Part shown: positions 1-6,384 of the stretch, one piece after another
How positions within the stretch are numbered: position 1 is the first letter of the stretch
Layout of the letters: every line of letters begins with the position of its first letter
Made by a program: the position numbers and the translations under genes
The notes under the pieces: model-generated
What the model was told of the DNA's origin: nothing
Seen by the model: the letters and a program-made list of their open reading frames with translations, nothing else
Database searches by the model: none
Assembly (NCBI RefSeq): GCF_905371695.1
Contig: NZ_CAJPMA010000086.1
Coordinates: forward strand, 1 to 7,009
Origin: an uncultured Campylobacter sp.
GTDB taxonomy: Bacteria > Campylobacterota > Campylobacteria > Campylobacterales > Campylobacteraceae
DNA length: 7,009 nucleotides
Direction: 5' to 3'

Positions 1-11
1 CGATCATTTTA

Positions 12-25
12 AAAACATATGTTTT
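12..25. repeat. 14-bp perfect AT-rich palindrome
   Basis: AAAACATATGTTTT reads the same on both strands. It lies just beyond the end of the doubtful small reading frame at 28-111 and close to the window edge. It has no GC stem and is unlikely to be a rho-independent terminator. It could be a protein-binding dyad or a chance event in AT-rich DNA. Confidence 0.35.
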
Positions 26-27
26 AA

Positions 28-111
28 TTACCTTTTTGCGACTTTCCGTCGTAGATTATCGCAATTAATAAAATAACGATCGTAAGCGCGCCTCGTTAAG
101 ATTGCATTCAT
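28..111 (-). CDS. possible 27-residue basic peptide, unknown
   Basis: A minus-strand ATG at 111 opens a 27-codon frame ending in TAA at 28-30. What supports it is an AAGGA ribosome binding site (118-122 on the plus strand, read as TCCTT) six bases before the ATG. The peptide starts MNAILTRR and is rich in Arg and Lys, with one Cys and no obvious membrane segment. I recognise no family. A weak extended -10-like TGCTATTAA lies a few bases upstream of the AAGGA. The frame is short enough to occur by chance, so it is listed only because nothing else explains this stretch. The rest of 1-252 contains stops in all frames and no RNA gene that I can see. Confidence 0.18.
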   Translation of the reverse strand: MNAILTRRAYDRYFINCDNLRRKVAKR

Positions 112-252
112 TATTATTCCTTAGTTTAATAGCATGCGCCAATAGACGCGCCTTCAAACCGGCCATTTTGCGATTAAGTTTTGCTGCGCGATAAAAATGA
201 AAATTTTAAAAGCGCGGCGGGAATTTAACAAAAACGCGCCGAATATAAGCCC

Positions 253-738
253 TTAAAATTTTCGCCCCTTTCTAGCATCCTTGGTCACTTCTAAAATCAG
301 CGTTCCGTTTTGCGTCTCATCATCCGCCTCCTCCGCCTCGTAAGCGCGCACTATCAGGCTTTTTGGTAAATTAAACTTAGCTATCACGCGCTCCTCGGCT
401 TCGCGCATCTGGCCGTCGTCGCTCTCGTGATCAAACCCCAAAACGTGTAGCAGTCCGTGCGTAAAAAGCAGCGCCGTCTCGTCGGCCTCGTCGTGCCCTA
501 GCTCGGCGGCCTTCTTGCGCGCTAGATCGACGTTGATCGCGATACAACCCAGCGGCGTGTGTAGCACCGTCTCAAAAGGAAAGCTTAAAACGTCGGTGGT
601 TTTGTCGATACCGCGCTGCTCGCGGTTGATGTCTCGCATTTGCTCGGCGCTAACTAAAATTAGCTCCACGTCGCCCGCCGTCAGCTCGGCGCAGATAGCG
701 TCTAAAATTTCTGGGTATTTCTCGTCGCAAAGTATCAT
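253..738 (-). CDS. ybeY: endoribonuclease YbeY / rRNA maturation factor
   Basis: YbeY is a cytoplasmic zinc-dependent endoribonuclease of the UPF0054 family, involved in maturation of the 16S rRNA 3' end and in 70S ribosome quality control. The signature zinc motif H-x3-H-x5-H is intact at His94, His98 and His104, within HGLLHVLGFDHE. The conserved upstream segment, roughly residues 37-57, ends in TTDVLSFPFE. The length of 161 residues is close to the roughly 155 of the E. coli protein. The last 25-30 residues form an acidic stretch then a basic tail (ending KGRKF) beyond the conserved core, so the C-terminus may be lineage-specific. The ATG at 738 is the natural start, with a weak AAAGAG-type ribosome binding site and a short leader from a predicted promoter at 770-778. 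It diverges from queC. The family call is firm; a role in this organism is inferred from the family. Confidence 0.96.
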   Translation of the reverse strand: MILCDEKYPEILDAICAELTAGDVELILVSAEQMRDINREQRGIDKTTDVLSFPFETVLHTPLGCIAINVDLARKKAAELGHDEADETALLFTHGLLHVLGFDHESDDGQMREAEERVIAKFNLPKSLIVRAYEAEEADDETQNGTLILEVTKDARKGRKF

Positions 739-765
739 TTTTTGGCTCTTTTAGTTAAAATTTCG

Positions 766-771
766 TATAAT
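766..771 (+). promoter_or_regulatory. predicted sigma-70 -10 box for queC
   Basis: A perfect TATAAT on the plus strand follows a T-rich stretch (739-763) instead of a recognisable -35, which is how vegetative Campylobacter promoters usually look. Initiation would fall near 777-780, giving a queC leader of almost 90 bases. The box overlaps the predicted ybeY -10 on the other strand. Confidence 0.6.
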
Positions 772-778
772 TCTAGCA
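770..778 (-). promoter_or_regulatory. predicted extended -10 for ybeY
   Basis: On the minus strand TGCTAGAAT is an extended -10 (TGn plus TAGAAT, one mismatch to TATAAT). Initiation would fall near 763, about 25 bases before the ybeY ATG, a normal leader length. It shares two bases (770-771) with the queC -10. Confidence 0.45.
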
Positions 779-855
779 AAAATCCGCAAAATTTCGGCAT
801 ACGGACAAGCGGCGAAAATCTAAAATTTAATCCCGCTCAAAGCGAGCGAACGAGA

Positions 856-860
856 AAGGA
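856..860 (+). promoter_or_regulatory. ribosome binding site selecting the GTG start of queC
   Basis: AAGGA lies six bases before GTG at 867, ideal spacing. The next in-frame ATG (888) would remove the first beta strand that leads into the SGGMDS loop, so the GTG is the real start. Confidence 0.8.
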
Positions 861-866
861 AAAATA

Positions 867-1535
867 GTGAAAAAAGCGGTTTGCATTATGAGCGGCGGCA
901 TGGATAGCACCCTGTGCGCCGCGCTGGCTAAGCGCGAGGGTTACGAGATTATCGCGCTGCATTTTGACTACGAGCAGCGCACCGCCGCGCGCGAAAGGCG
1001 GGCGTTTAACGACGTTTGCGACGCGCTTGGAGTCGCTAAACGGCTAAATTTAGACGTTAGCTTTATCGCTAAAATCGGCGGCAACGCGCTAACGGATACT
1101 AGCATCGCCGTGCCCAAAGGCGGGCTAACGCACGAAATCCCGTCCACATACGTGCCGTTTCGCAACGGGATATTCATCGCTATCGCCGCCGCGCTCGCCG
1201 AAAAAGAGGGCGCGCAGGCCGTTTTCATCGGCGTAGTCGAGGAAGATAGCTCGGGCTACCCAGACTGCACGGCGGAATTTATCGCTCGCATGAGCGGCGC
1301 GATCGACGCGGGTACGGCGCCCGCGACGCATATAAAAATCGTAACGCCGCTCGTAAATTTAAGCAAAGCCGACATCGTCGCAAAGTCGCTAGAAATCCGC
1401 TCTCCCGTGCATCTTACTTGGAGCTGCTACGAGCGAGAAGACGCGGCGTGCGGGGAGTGCGATAGCTGTCGGCTGCGGCTACGCGGATTTGAAAAAGCGG
1501 GCGCGAAGGATGAGATACCATACGTAACGCGCTAA
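867..1535 (+). CDS. queC: 7-cyano-7-deazaguanine synthase QueC
   Basis: QueC converts 7-carboxy-7-deazaguanine and ammonia to preQ0, using ATP, in the cytoplasmic pathway to the queuosine base of tRNA position 34. The 222 residues fit the family length. The PP-loop ATP-binding motif SGGMDST is at residues 9-15, the conserved segment STYVPFRNG at 93-101, and EEDSSGYPDC at 125-134. Four cysteines at 187, 195, 198 and 201 (C-x7-C-x2-C-x2-C) form the structural zinc site. All key residues are present. The start is GTG, supported by AAGGA six bases upstream. No other queuosine gene (queD, queE, queF) is in the window, so it appears to be transcribed alone from the 766-771 promoter. I see no preQ1 riboswitch fold in its leader. 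Confidence 0.97.
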   Translation: MKKAVCIMSGGMDSTLCAALAKREGYEIIALHFDYEQRTAARERRAFNDVCDALGVAKRLNLDVSFIAKIGGNALTDTSIAVPKGGLTHEIPSTYVPFRNGIFIAIAAALAEKEGAQAVFIGVVEEDSSGYPDCTAEFIARMSGAIDAGTAPATHIKIVTPLVNLSKADIVAKSLEIRSPVHLTWSCYEREDAACGECDSCRLRLRGFEKAGAKDEIPYVTR

Positions 1536-1618
1536 ATTCGCACTAGATTTTAAAACCGTGCGGGCTCGTAAAATTTTATGGATTTAATGCCTAAATTTTA
1601 TAGCGCGGTACGGCGACG

Positions 1619-1658
1619 CGGGCGCGTGCTAGCGACCCGTAAATTTAGCCTTTATTTT
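1619..1658 (+). terminator. possible weak terminator after queC
   Basis: CGGGCGC at 1619-1625 pairs with GCG-A-CCCG at 1632-1639 (seven pairs, one bulged A, six-base loop). T-rich sequence follows but is interrupted (TTTAGCC, then TTTATTTTT up to 1659), so the signal is imperfect. Its orientation suits queC. It lies beyond the 3' end of the convergent gene, and the reverse orientation has no T tract. Confidence 0.35.
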
Positions 1659-2152
1659 TAAGCTCGTCGTATTTTTGAGCTATTTTTTTGCTTTTGAGCG
1701 GAGCTTAAATTTTTAGAATTTAAAGCCTTGCTTATAGCGGCGTTAGCCTGCGCGGTAAGCAGCTCGTAGATAGAATTTACGCCGTCCGAGCTAGAATTTA
1801 GCAGCGACGAAAGTAAATTTTCGCCCTGTAAATTTTGTCCGCCGGCGCCTTTAATTCTAGAGCTAAAATTTAGAGCGTTTAAACTTAGCTTATCCACGTT
1901 TTTCAAACCTAAATTTTTTATCGCTCCGCTAATCGCACCGGCGCTAACGGCGGAATTTGCTAGCAGCGAGCTTACGGCTTTGCCCGCCTCGCCTCCGCCA
2001 AGCACGCTTGAAAAGTCGCCTTCGTTCGCCTTTTTACTGTCGTATTTAAGCAAAAAGTCAAGAAAACTTCCGCCTGCGCGCGCGGCTTTATACATATTAT
2101 AACCCGCGCTAGCGGCGGGGTCTAGCCTAAACAAATAGCTTTTATCGTCCAT
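1658..2152 (-). CDS. hypothetical protein, unknown function
   Basis: A 164-residue protein with no family I recognise. It starts MDDKSYLFRLDP, with AAGGA six bases before the ATG (2159-2163 on the plus strand), so the start is well supported. It has no signal peptide, no clear membrane helix and no cysteine. It is rich in Ser, Ala, Asn, Leu and Gly, with a Gly/Ala segment around 52-60 and amphipathic helix-like stretches near 56-96 and 127-155. It looks like a soluble helical or partly disordered protein. It follows the AraC-type regulator on the same strand with a terminator-like hairpin between them, so it may depend on read-through or its own promoter. The last residues (NSSKIRRA) follow a run of seven A on the coding strand; removing one A gives a longer, more natural-looking tail ending KYDELKNKG, so the 3' end may be frameshifted (see findings). 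It is probably a real gene. Confidence 0.7.
   Translation of the reverse strand: MDDKSYLFRLDPAASAGYNMYKAARAGGSFLDFLLKYDSKKANEGDFSSVLGGGEAGKAVSSLLANSAVSAGAISGAIKNLGLKNVDKLSLNALNFSSRIKGAGGQNLQGENLLSSLLNSSSDGVNSIYELLTAQANAAISKALNSKNLSSAQKQKNSSKIRRA
1683..1689. repeat. T7/A7 homopolymer near the 3' end of the hypothetical gene
   Basis: Seven T on the plus strand (seven A in the coding strand of the 164-residue gene). It lies ten codons from the stop. A one-base loss would change the C-terminus and move the stop to 1645-1647. Confidence 0.6.
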
Positions 2153-2174
2153 TTTTTATCCTTAAATTTCGCCT

Positions 2175-2205
2175 AAAAAGCAAAACGCGTTCCTATTTAG
2201 GACGC
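2175..2205 (-). terminator. rho-independent terminator of the AraC-type regulator gene
   Basis: On the minus strand, eleven bases after the regulator's stop codon, GCGT-CCT pairs with AGG-(A)-ACGC (arms 2199-2205 and 2187-2194 on the plus strand, one bulge, four-base loop AAAT). GTTTTGCTTTTT follows. A further outer pairing of CGCCT/AGGCG (2170-2174 with 2210-2214) is possible. Confidence 0.62.
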
Positions 2206-2215
2206 TTGCAGGCGA

Positions 2216-3154
2216 TTAGATATAAATTTTTTTCGCCTTTACCAGCTCAAACGGAAAGACGCCGAATTTCGCCTTAAAAATTTTGCTAAAATGCCCGAAG
2301 CTACTGTATCCGACCGCCTGCGCCGCCTCTTTTACGCTAACGTCGTTTTGCGCGAGCAGTTCGCGCGCTAGCCTTAGCCGCTCGTCCGCCAGCATACCGT
2401 AAATAGTGACTCCGAAATACTCCTTAAACTCCTTTTTTAGGCTAAATTCATTAGTGGCGCATAACCTAGCCAGCTCTTTAATGGACGGCGGATTTTGCAA
2501 ATCCGTAAGTAAAATTTCGCGCGCTTTATTTAGCTTCTTTACCGCATCAAGGCCTAAATTTCGCTCTTTTTTAGCACGTTTAGCGTCAAAGCTTCGGTAA
2601 ATAATCTCTAAAATTTTACTCTCCGTAAAAATTTCGCGCATTTTACCCTCGTAAATTTTAGCGCCATCGAGCTCGTTTAAAATAAGTCTTTGCACGGGCG
2701 AAATTTTCTGCTTTTTAACCGCTAAATTTCGGTCCAAATCCAGCCCTTCCAGTACGCCTAACTCGCGAGCAAGCTCTGTTTTAATTCCGATACACTGCGT
2801 TTTATAAAATTTATTTTCAAATTCGTGCGCCCCGCTAAAATCGTCCTGCATAGCGCCTACTAAAAATTCTCCGCTTTTTAGCGAAATTTCGCTATTTTGC
2901 GCCCTAAATCGCACGCAGTTTTCGCCGGTGTTAAAAAATAAAAACGAATAATTAATCCCCTTGTCGTGGCGGTGAGACAGCGCGCTATTACATAAAATTT
3001 CGCTTTTATAATAGCTAAGCTCTGGGCTTACGCTAAAAAGATTAAAGCTAAATTTCATATCGTCGTTTACGAAATTTTTACCCACGTATCGCTTTTTGCG
3101 CGCGACGATTTCGTTTGAGACGTCGTTAAAAAATTCGTCTAAATTTTTACTCAT
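2216..3154 (-). CDS. AraC-family transcriptional regulator, PchR-like
   Basis: A 312-residue cytoplasmic DNA-binding protein. The C-terminal hundred residues are a typical AraC/XylS domain with two helix-turn-helix units. The first is about 224-244 (SIKELARLCATNEFSLKKEFK). The second is about 272-293 and is followed by the family-typical KAKFGVFP ending. The first unit and its continuation (FGVTIYGMLADERLRLARELL) resemble PchR-type siderophore regulators, where the N-terminal domain senses the ferric siderophore. The N-terminal region (about 1-200) would be the effector domain; it has no motif that names the ligand. The ATG at 3154 has a very strong ribosome binding site, GGAGGGAG (3157-3164). 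It diverges from the TonB-dependent receptor gene across 108 bp and most likely activates it, perhaps also controlling itself. Target and ligand are inferred from position and family. Confidence 0.93.
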   Translation of the reverse strand: MSKNLDEFFNDVSNEIVARKKRYVGKNFVNDDMKFSFNLFSVSPELSYYKSEILCNSALSHRHDKGINYSFLFFNTGENCVRFRAQNSEISLKSGEFLVGAMQDDFSGAHEFENKFYKTQCIGIKTELARELGVLEGLDLDRNLAVKKQKISPVQRLILNELDGAKIYEGKMREIFTESKILEIIYRSFDAKRAKKERNLGLDAVKKLNKAREILLTDLQNPPSIKELARLCATNEFSLKKEFKEYFGVTIYGMLADERLRLARELLAQNDVSVKEAAQAVGYSSFGHFSKIFKAKFGVFPFELVKAKKIYI

Positions 3155-3165
3155 TTCTCCCTCCG

Positions 3166-3200
3166 GCGATAGTATTTTCTCCGTCTAGCGATAGATATTT
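3166..3200. promoter_or_regulatory. candidate AraC-type operator, two direct repeats
   Basis: GCGATAGTATTTT (3166-3178) and GCGATAGATATTT (3188-3200) agree over GCGATAG and, after one extra base, over TATTT. Their starts are 22 bp apart, about two helical turns, the usual spacing of AraC-family half-sites. The distal repeat touches the regulator's ribosome binding region and the proximal one ends one base before the receptor's -35. Confidence 0.5.
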
Positions 3201-3216
3201 ATTGATAACAATAATC
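3199..3216. promoter_or_regulatory. Fur-box-like element
   Basis: TTATTG-ATAA-CAATAA (3199-3214) has perfect six-base inverted arms. The segment GATAACAATAATC (3204-3216) matches the first 13 bases of the classical Fur consensus GATAATGATAATC at 11 positions. It covers the -35 of the receptor promoter, a repressing position. The third hexamer of the consensus is not kept, and Campylobacter Fur sites differ somewhat from E. coli ones. Confidence 0.55.
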
Positions 3217-3231
3217 CAATTTTAGTAAAAT
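3202..3231 (+). promoter_or_regulatory. predicted promoter of the receptor-reductase operon
   Basis: TTGATA (3202-3207, five of six to TTGACA) and TAAAAT (3226-3231, five of six to TATAAT) are 18 bp apart. Transcription would begin near 3238, about 25 bases before the receptor ATG. The -35 lies inside the Fur-like element and next to the AraC-type repeats. Confidence 0.6.
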
Positions 3232-3262
3232 ACGTTTTAAAAATTTATAAAAGGGGAAGTTA

Positions 3263-5221
3263 ATGAAAAATATGCTTAAAATTTCGCTAGCCCTATCGGT
3301 AGCGACTAGCGCGGCGCTATTTGCGGACGAGCCCGCGAACGTAAATTTAGAAGAAATTAAAGTCGTAAGCGCGACGGGATACGAGCAAAATATCGCCGAT
3401 GCGCCCGCGTCTATCTCCGTAATAACGCAAGAAAATATCAAAAAGCGCAACTATCAAGATTTAGCCGACATCGTAAACGACCTGCCTAGCGACGCGACTT
3501 ATACGCTAGGCGCGGCTAGCAAAAAGGGCATTTCTCTGCGAGGGCTGGGCGCTAAATACACGAAAATTTTAGTAGACGGCCGCCCGGCGACCAGCGATAG
3601 CGCCTACAAAGGGCTTCGCGCGATAGGCACGGGTCAAAATTTCTTACCGCCCGCAAGCGCGATAGAGCGCGTGGAGGTGATCCGCGGTCCGATGAGCTCG
3701 CTATACGGCAGCGATGCGATGGGCGGCGTGATAAACATAATCACGAAGGGCTTTTCAAACGAAATTTCAGGCAGCGTCGGCGGATACTACACCTTTGCTA
3801 GAAAAAGCTACATAAAAGGCGATTACCAAAGCAACTTCTACCTAAACGGCGCGCTAGTGCAGGACGTTTTGGGCTTTGCGCTGGACGGAAAATATTTTAA
3901 AAAGATAGAAGATAAAATAAGCTACGGTAGCCGCGAAAACGAGGAGAAAAATTTCGGCGCGAAACTCATGTATAAGCCTACGGACCGCGACGACGTCGAG
4001 CTCACGTATAGGCGCGTAAATAACGATTTTCGTAGGAGCGAGGGTAGGACGCTGGGAGCTTCCGGTACCAACGACGGCATTAGATTAGAAAGCGCGAAGG
4101 GCTACAACGCAAGCTTATCCCACTCCGGAAAATACGATAAATTACTGCTTGAAAGCTACCTCAGCTACGACGATATGAAAGAAAGCGGCCAGCAAGACTT
4201 GCGTCTAAAAACTACGACGCTAAATTCCAAAGGCGCGTACTTTTTTGATTCAAACACCTTAACGCTAGGCGCGCAGTATCGCCGCGAACGCCTAAACGAG
4301 GAGGCGACTACCGCGGATGCGGCCAACGTCAAACGCTGGGATTATTCGCTATACGGCGAGGATGGCTATTTTTTAACGGACGCTTTGACGCTAACGGCGG
4401 GAGCGCGCTATAACCGCGATAAAGACTACGGCGGACACCTCTCTCCGCGCGGATATCTCGTGTATCACTTAACGGACGCCTTGTCGCTAAAAGGCGGCGT
4501 ATCGACGGGGTATTCGACGCCCGATATCAAGCAGCGCACCGACGGACTGGCGCTTCCGTTTGCGGGCGGACGCGGCGCGCAGCTGGGTAACAGCTCGCTA
4601 AAACCCGAAAAAAGCGTAACCTACGAAGCGGGCGTCGCATACGAAGAGCGCGGCAAATACGCCCTTAGCGCGACCGTATTTCGCACGGACTTTAAAGACG
4701 GTATCTCTACGCAAAAGGTTTGTATGGGCGGCCCGTCTTGCAGACATAAAGGCAAAGTTTATCCGCGCGGGATTTGGAATACGATTAACATAGGCAAAGC
4801 CGAAGTTAAGGGCGTAGAGCTCACTGCGGACTACGACGTAACGAGCGATTTGGCGCTTCACGCGAACTATACTTACAATAAATCAAAGCAAAAAACAGGC
4901 GACGAAAAGGGCCATACGCTAAATAACTTGCCCGTTCACGTCATAAAACTAGGCGCGGATTACGATCTAAACGCGAATTTTAACCTTTGGTCGCAGATGA
5001 ATTATCTAGGACGCACGAAAGACAGCCTAAGCTACGATAACGACATAGAAAGCTACGTTTTATTCGACTTGGGCTTAACGTATAAAATCACTAAAAACGC
5101 GAGCGTAAATTTAAGCGCTTACAACGTATTTAACGAACACGTCGTAACGCGCTCGGGAAGATACGACGTGATGATCGCCGACGGCGCGAAGTATCAAATC
5201 GGCTTTAACGTAAATTTCTAA
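3263..5221 (+). CDS. TonB-dependent outer-membrane receptor (ferric siderophore type)
   Basis: A 652-residue TonB-dependent receptor that would carry an iron chelate across the outer membrane using energy from TonB-ExbBD. It has a signal peptide (MKNMLKISLALSV..., cleavage likely after ALFA at residue 21), a TonB box-like EEIKVVSATG (30-39), and a plug domain of about 42-165 with the family hallmarks VEVIRGPMSSLYGSDAMGGVINIITK-like residues around 137-162. A 22-strand barrel follows, ending in the terminal Phe652 needed for assembly. The segment SSLKPEKSVTYEAG (444-457) is also typical of CirA/FepA receptors. Cys487 and Cys493 sit close together in a likely surface loop and may form a disulfide. 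AAGGGGAAG (3251-3259) precedes the ATG. The gene is first in an operon with the PepSY protein. The ligand cannot be told from sequence; a siderophore is the best guess because of the PchR-like regulator and Fur-like site. Residues 550-566 are encoded by DNA repeated in inverted form at the window's right end. Confidence 0.96.
   Translation: MKNMLKISLALSVATSAALFADEPANVNLEEIKVVSATGYEQNIADAPASISVITQENIKKRNYQDLADIVNDLPSDATYTLGAASKKGISLRGLGAKYTKILVDGRPATSDSAYKGLRAIGTGQNFLPPASAIERVEVIRGPMSSLYGSDAMGGVINIITKGFSNEISGSVGGYYTFARKSYIKGDYQSNFYLNGALVQDVLGFALDGKYFKKIEDKISYGSRENEEKNFGAKLMYKPTDRDDVELTYRRVNNDFRRSEGRTLGASGTNDGIRLESAKGYNASLSHSGKYDKLLLESYLSYDDMKESGQQDLRLKTTTLNSKGAYFFDSNTLTLGAQYRRERLNEEATTADAANVKRWDYSLYGEDGYFLTDALTLTAGARYNRDKDYGGHLSPRGYLVYHLTDALSLKGGVSTGYSTPDIKQRTDGLALPFAGGRGAQLGNSSLKPEKSVTYEAGVAYEERGKYALSATVFRTDFKDGISTQKVCMGGPSCRHKGKVYPRGIWNTINIGKAEVKGVELTADYDVTSDLALHANYTYNKSKQKTGDEKGHTLNNLPVHVIKLGADYDLNANFNLWSQMNYLGRTKDSLSYDNDIESYVLFDLGLTYKITKNASVNLSAYNVFNEHVVTRSGRYDVMIADGAKYQIGFNVNF
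4909..4960 (+). repeat. 52-bp inverted repeat, copy inside receptor gene
   Basis: Identical base for base to the reverse complement of 6958-7009. It spans the last base of codon 549 to codon 566 of the receptor (GHTLNNLPVHVIKLGAD). Here the sequence is at home in an intact barrel, so this is the original copy. Confidence 0.97.
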
Positions 5222-5229
5222 GGTAAGAT

Positions 5230-6375
5230 ATGCGGCAAGGGCTTTTTAAAAGGCGAAAATTTTGGTTTAACCTACATCTAACGCTAGCTATCGTTTGCGC
5301 TTTGCCGCTTTTTATCGTCGCGCTTTCGGGCTGCGTGATCTCGTATCACGACGAGATAATCGAGCTTTTTGAAAGCAAAACGCAAATTTCTAATGCCGGT
5401 AAACCCTTGGCCGTGAGCGAAATTTTGACTAAATTTCGCGAGCAAAAGGGCGATTTTTCCGTTAGCTACGTAAGCTTTAAAAAAGGCGGCGGGGCGATTA
5501 AAATTTCTGGAATCGACGGGGCGGGCGCTTTTAATAGCTATTTCGTAGATCCGTATTCAGGCGGCGTAATCTCGCAAAGCGCCGGCGATAAAATCGTAGC
5601 CGTCGCTATAAATTTGCATAAAAATTTGGGGCTAGCGCTAATAAATCCGCAAAGCGAGGCTCTAAATTTTACCGGTAAGCAAATCAGCGCGATCTCTACC
5701 GCGGCGCTAATCGCGCTGATAATTTCGGGCATTATAATTTACTATCCGTCGTTTCGCACGAAAATTTTGCGGGCGTTTACTATAAATTTTAAGGCGCGCG
5801 GATACAACCTACTTTATAAAATTCACGCCGCCGCAGGCGTTTATAGCGCGTCGGTATTGCTTATTATCTGCTTTACGGGACTATATTTTTCATACGATTT
5901 TATCGCGCGCGGGACGAATAAAATTTTAGGCGAAAGCGAAATTTTACGTAGGCCTAATTACACGCAAACCCGCGGGCTAGACATAAACGAAACGGATAAA
6001 TTTTCGCGATTTGACGAGGTTTTAAAAATTTTTAAAAGCGAAAGAGGCGAGAATTACGAGTTTTTAAACATTGCGGTTTCGCGCGGAGCGGGCGTTTTTA
6101 ACTGTATTTACGCAGACGCGGGCGAGGAAGGCGAGGAGCGGGTAAGCTCGATGAGTATAGACGGGGGATCCGGTAAAATTTTGCGTAATTTACGCTTTGA
6201 CGACGCTAACGCCAAACCGCCAAGACCGCTTGCTATCACGAAATTTATGCTAAATTTGCACGCGGGCTACGTATTTGGCGAAGCGGGAAAATTTTTATTT
6301 TGCCTAAGCTCTTTTTTGGTCGCGGCGTTTATAATCACGGGGTTTTTAATGACGGCAAAGCGGACGAGATGGTAA
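5230..6375 (+). CDS. PepSY-associated TM protein, probable siderophore-linked inner-membrane reductase
   Basis: A 381-residue inner-membrane protein of the PepSY-associated TM helix family (PiuB/FoxB-like). Four membrane segments are visible at about 17-39, 152-171, 199-222 and 353-375, with periplasmic-type PepSY regions between helices 1-2 and 3-4 and a short basic C-tail. Conserved histidines at 16 (FNLHLTL), 130 (INLHKNLG), 199 (YKIHAAAG) and 344 (LNLHAGYVFGEAG) lie at or near helix ends, as in FoxB, where such residues bind b-type haem and the protein is linked to iron reduction from ferric siderophores. The N-terminus RRKFWFNLHL is typical. It starts 8 bp after the receptor stop, with AAGG overlapping that stop (5220-5223), so translation is likely coupled and the two share a promoter. 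The reductase role is inferred from family and operon; PepSY proteins can have other roles. Confidence 0.9.
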   Translation: MRQGLFKRRKFWFNLHLTLAIVCALPLFIVALSGCVISYHDEIIELFESKTQISNAGKPLAVSEILTKFREQKGDFSVSYVSFKKGGGAIKISGIDGAGAFNSYFVDPYSGGVISQSAGDKIVAVAINLHKNLGLALINPQSEALNFTGKQISAISTAALIALIISGIIIYYPSFRTKILRAFTINFKARGYNLLYKIHAAAGVYSASVLLIICFTGLYFSYDFIARGTNKILGESEILRRPNYTQTRGLDINETDKFSRFDEVLKIFKSERGENYEFLNIAVSRGAGVFNCIYADAGEEGEERVSSMSIDGGSGKILRNLRFDDANAKPPRPLAITKFMLNLHAGYVFGEAGKFLFCLSSFLVAAFIITGFLMTAKRTRW

Positions 6376-6384
6376 ATTTGCCCT

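Noticed and set aside
211..241. Terminator for ybeY
   Set aside because: GCGCGGCG and CGCGCCG can pair over about five bases only, with a loop near twenty bases; not convincing.
197..256. 19-codon plus-strand frame
   Set aside because: No ribosome binding site, very short, runs into the 3' end of ybeY on the other strand.
772..866. preQ1-type riboswitch in the queC leader
   Set aside because: I could not find the small hairpin with A-rich tail and pairing to a downstream ribosome binding site; only a short CGCT/AGCG pairing near 835-846 is visible.
4598..4861. Antisense frame within the receptor gene
   Set aside because: Overlaps a clearly coding receptor region, has no ribosome binding site context and a composition typical of the complement of GC-rich codons; the same applies to frames opposite queC, the regulator and the PepSY gene.
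3263..6375. Receptor and PepSY protein as a haem uptake pair
   Set aside because: The receptor lacks the FRAP/NPNL-type haem receptor motifs that I would expect, and the PchR-like regulator favours a siderophore; not excluded entirely.
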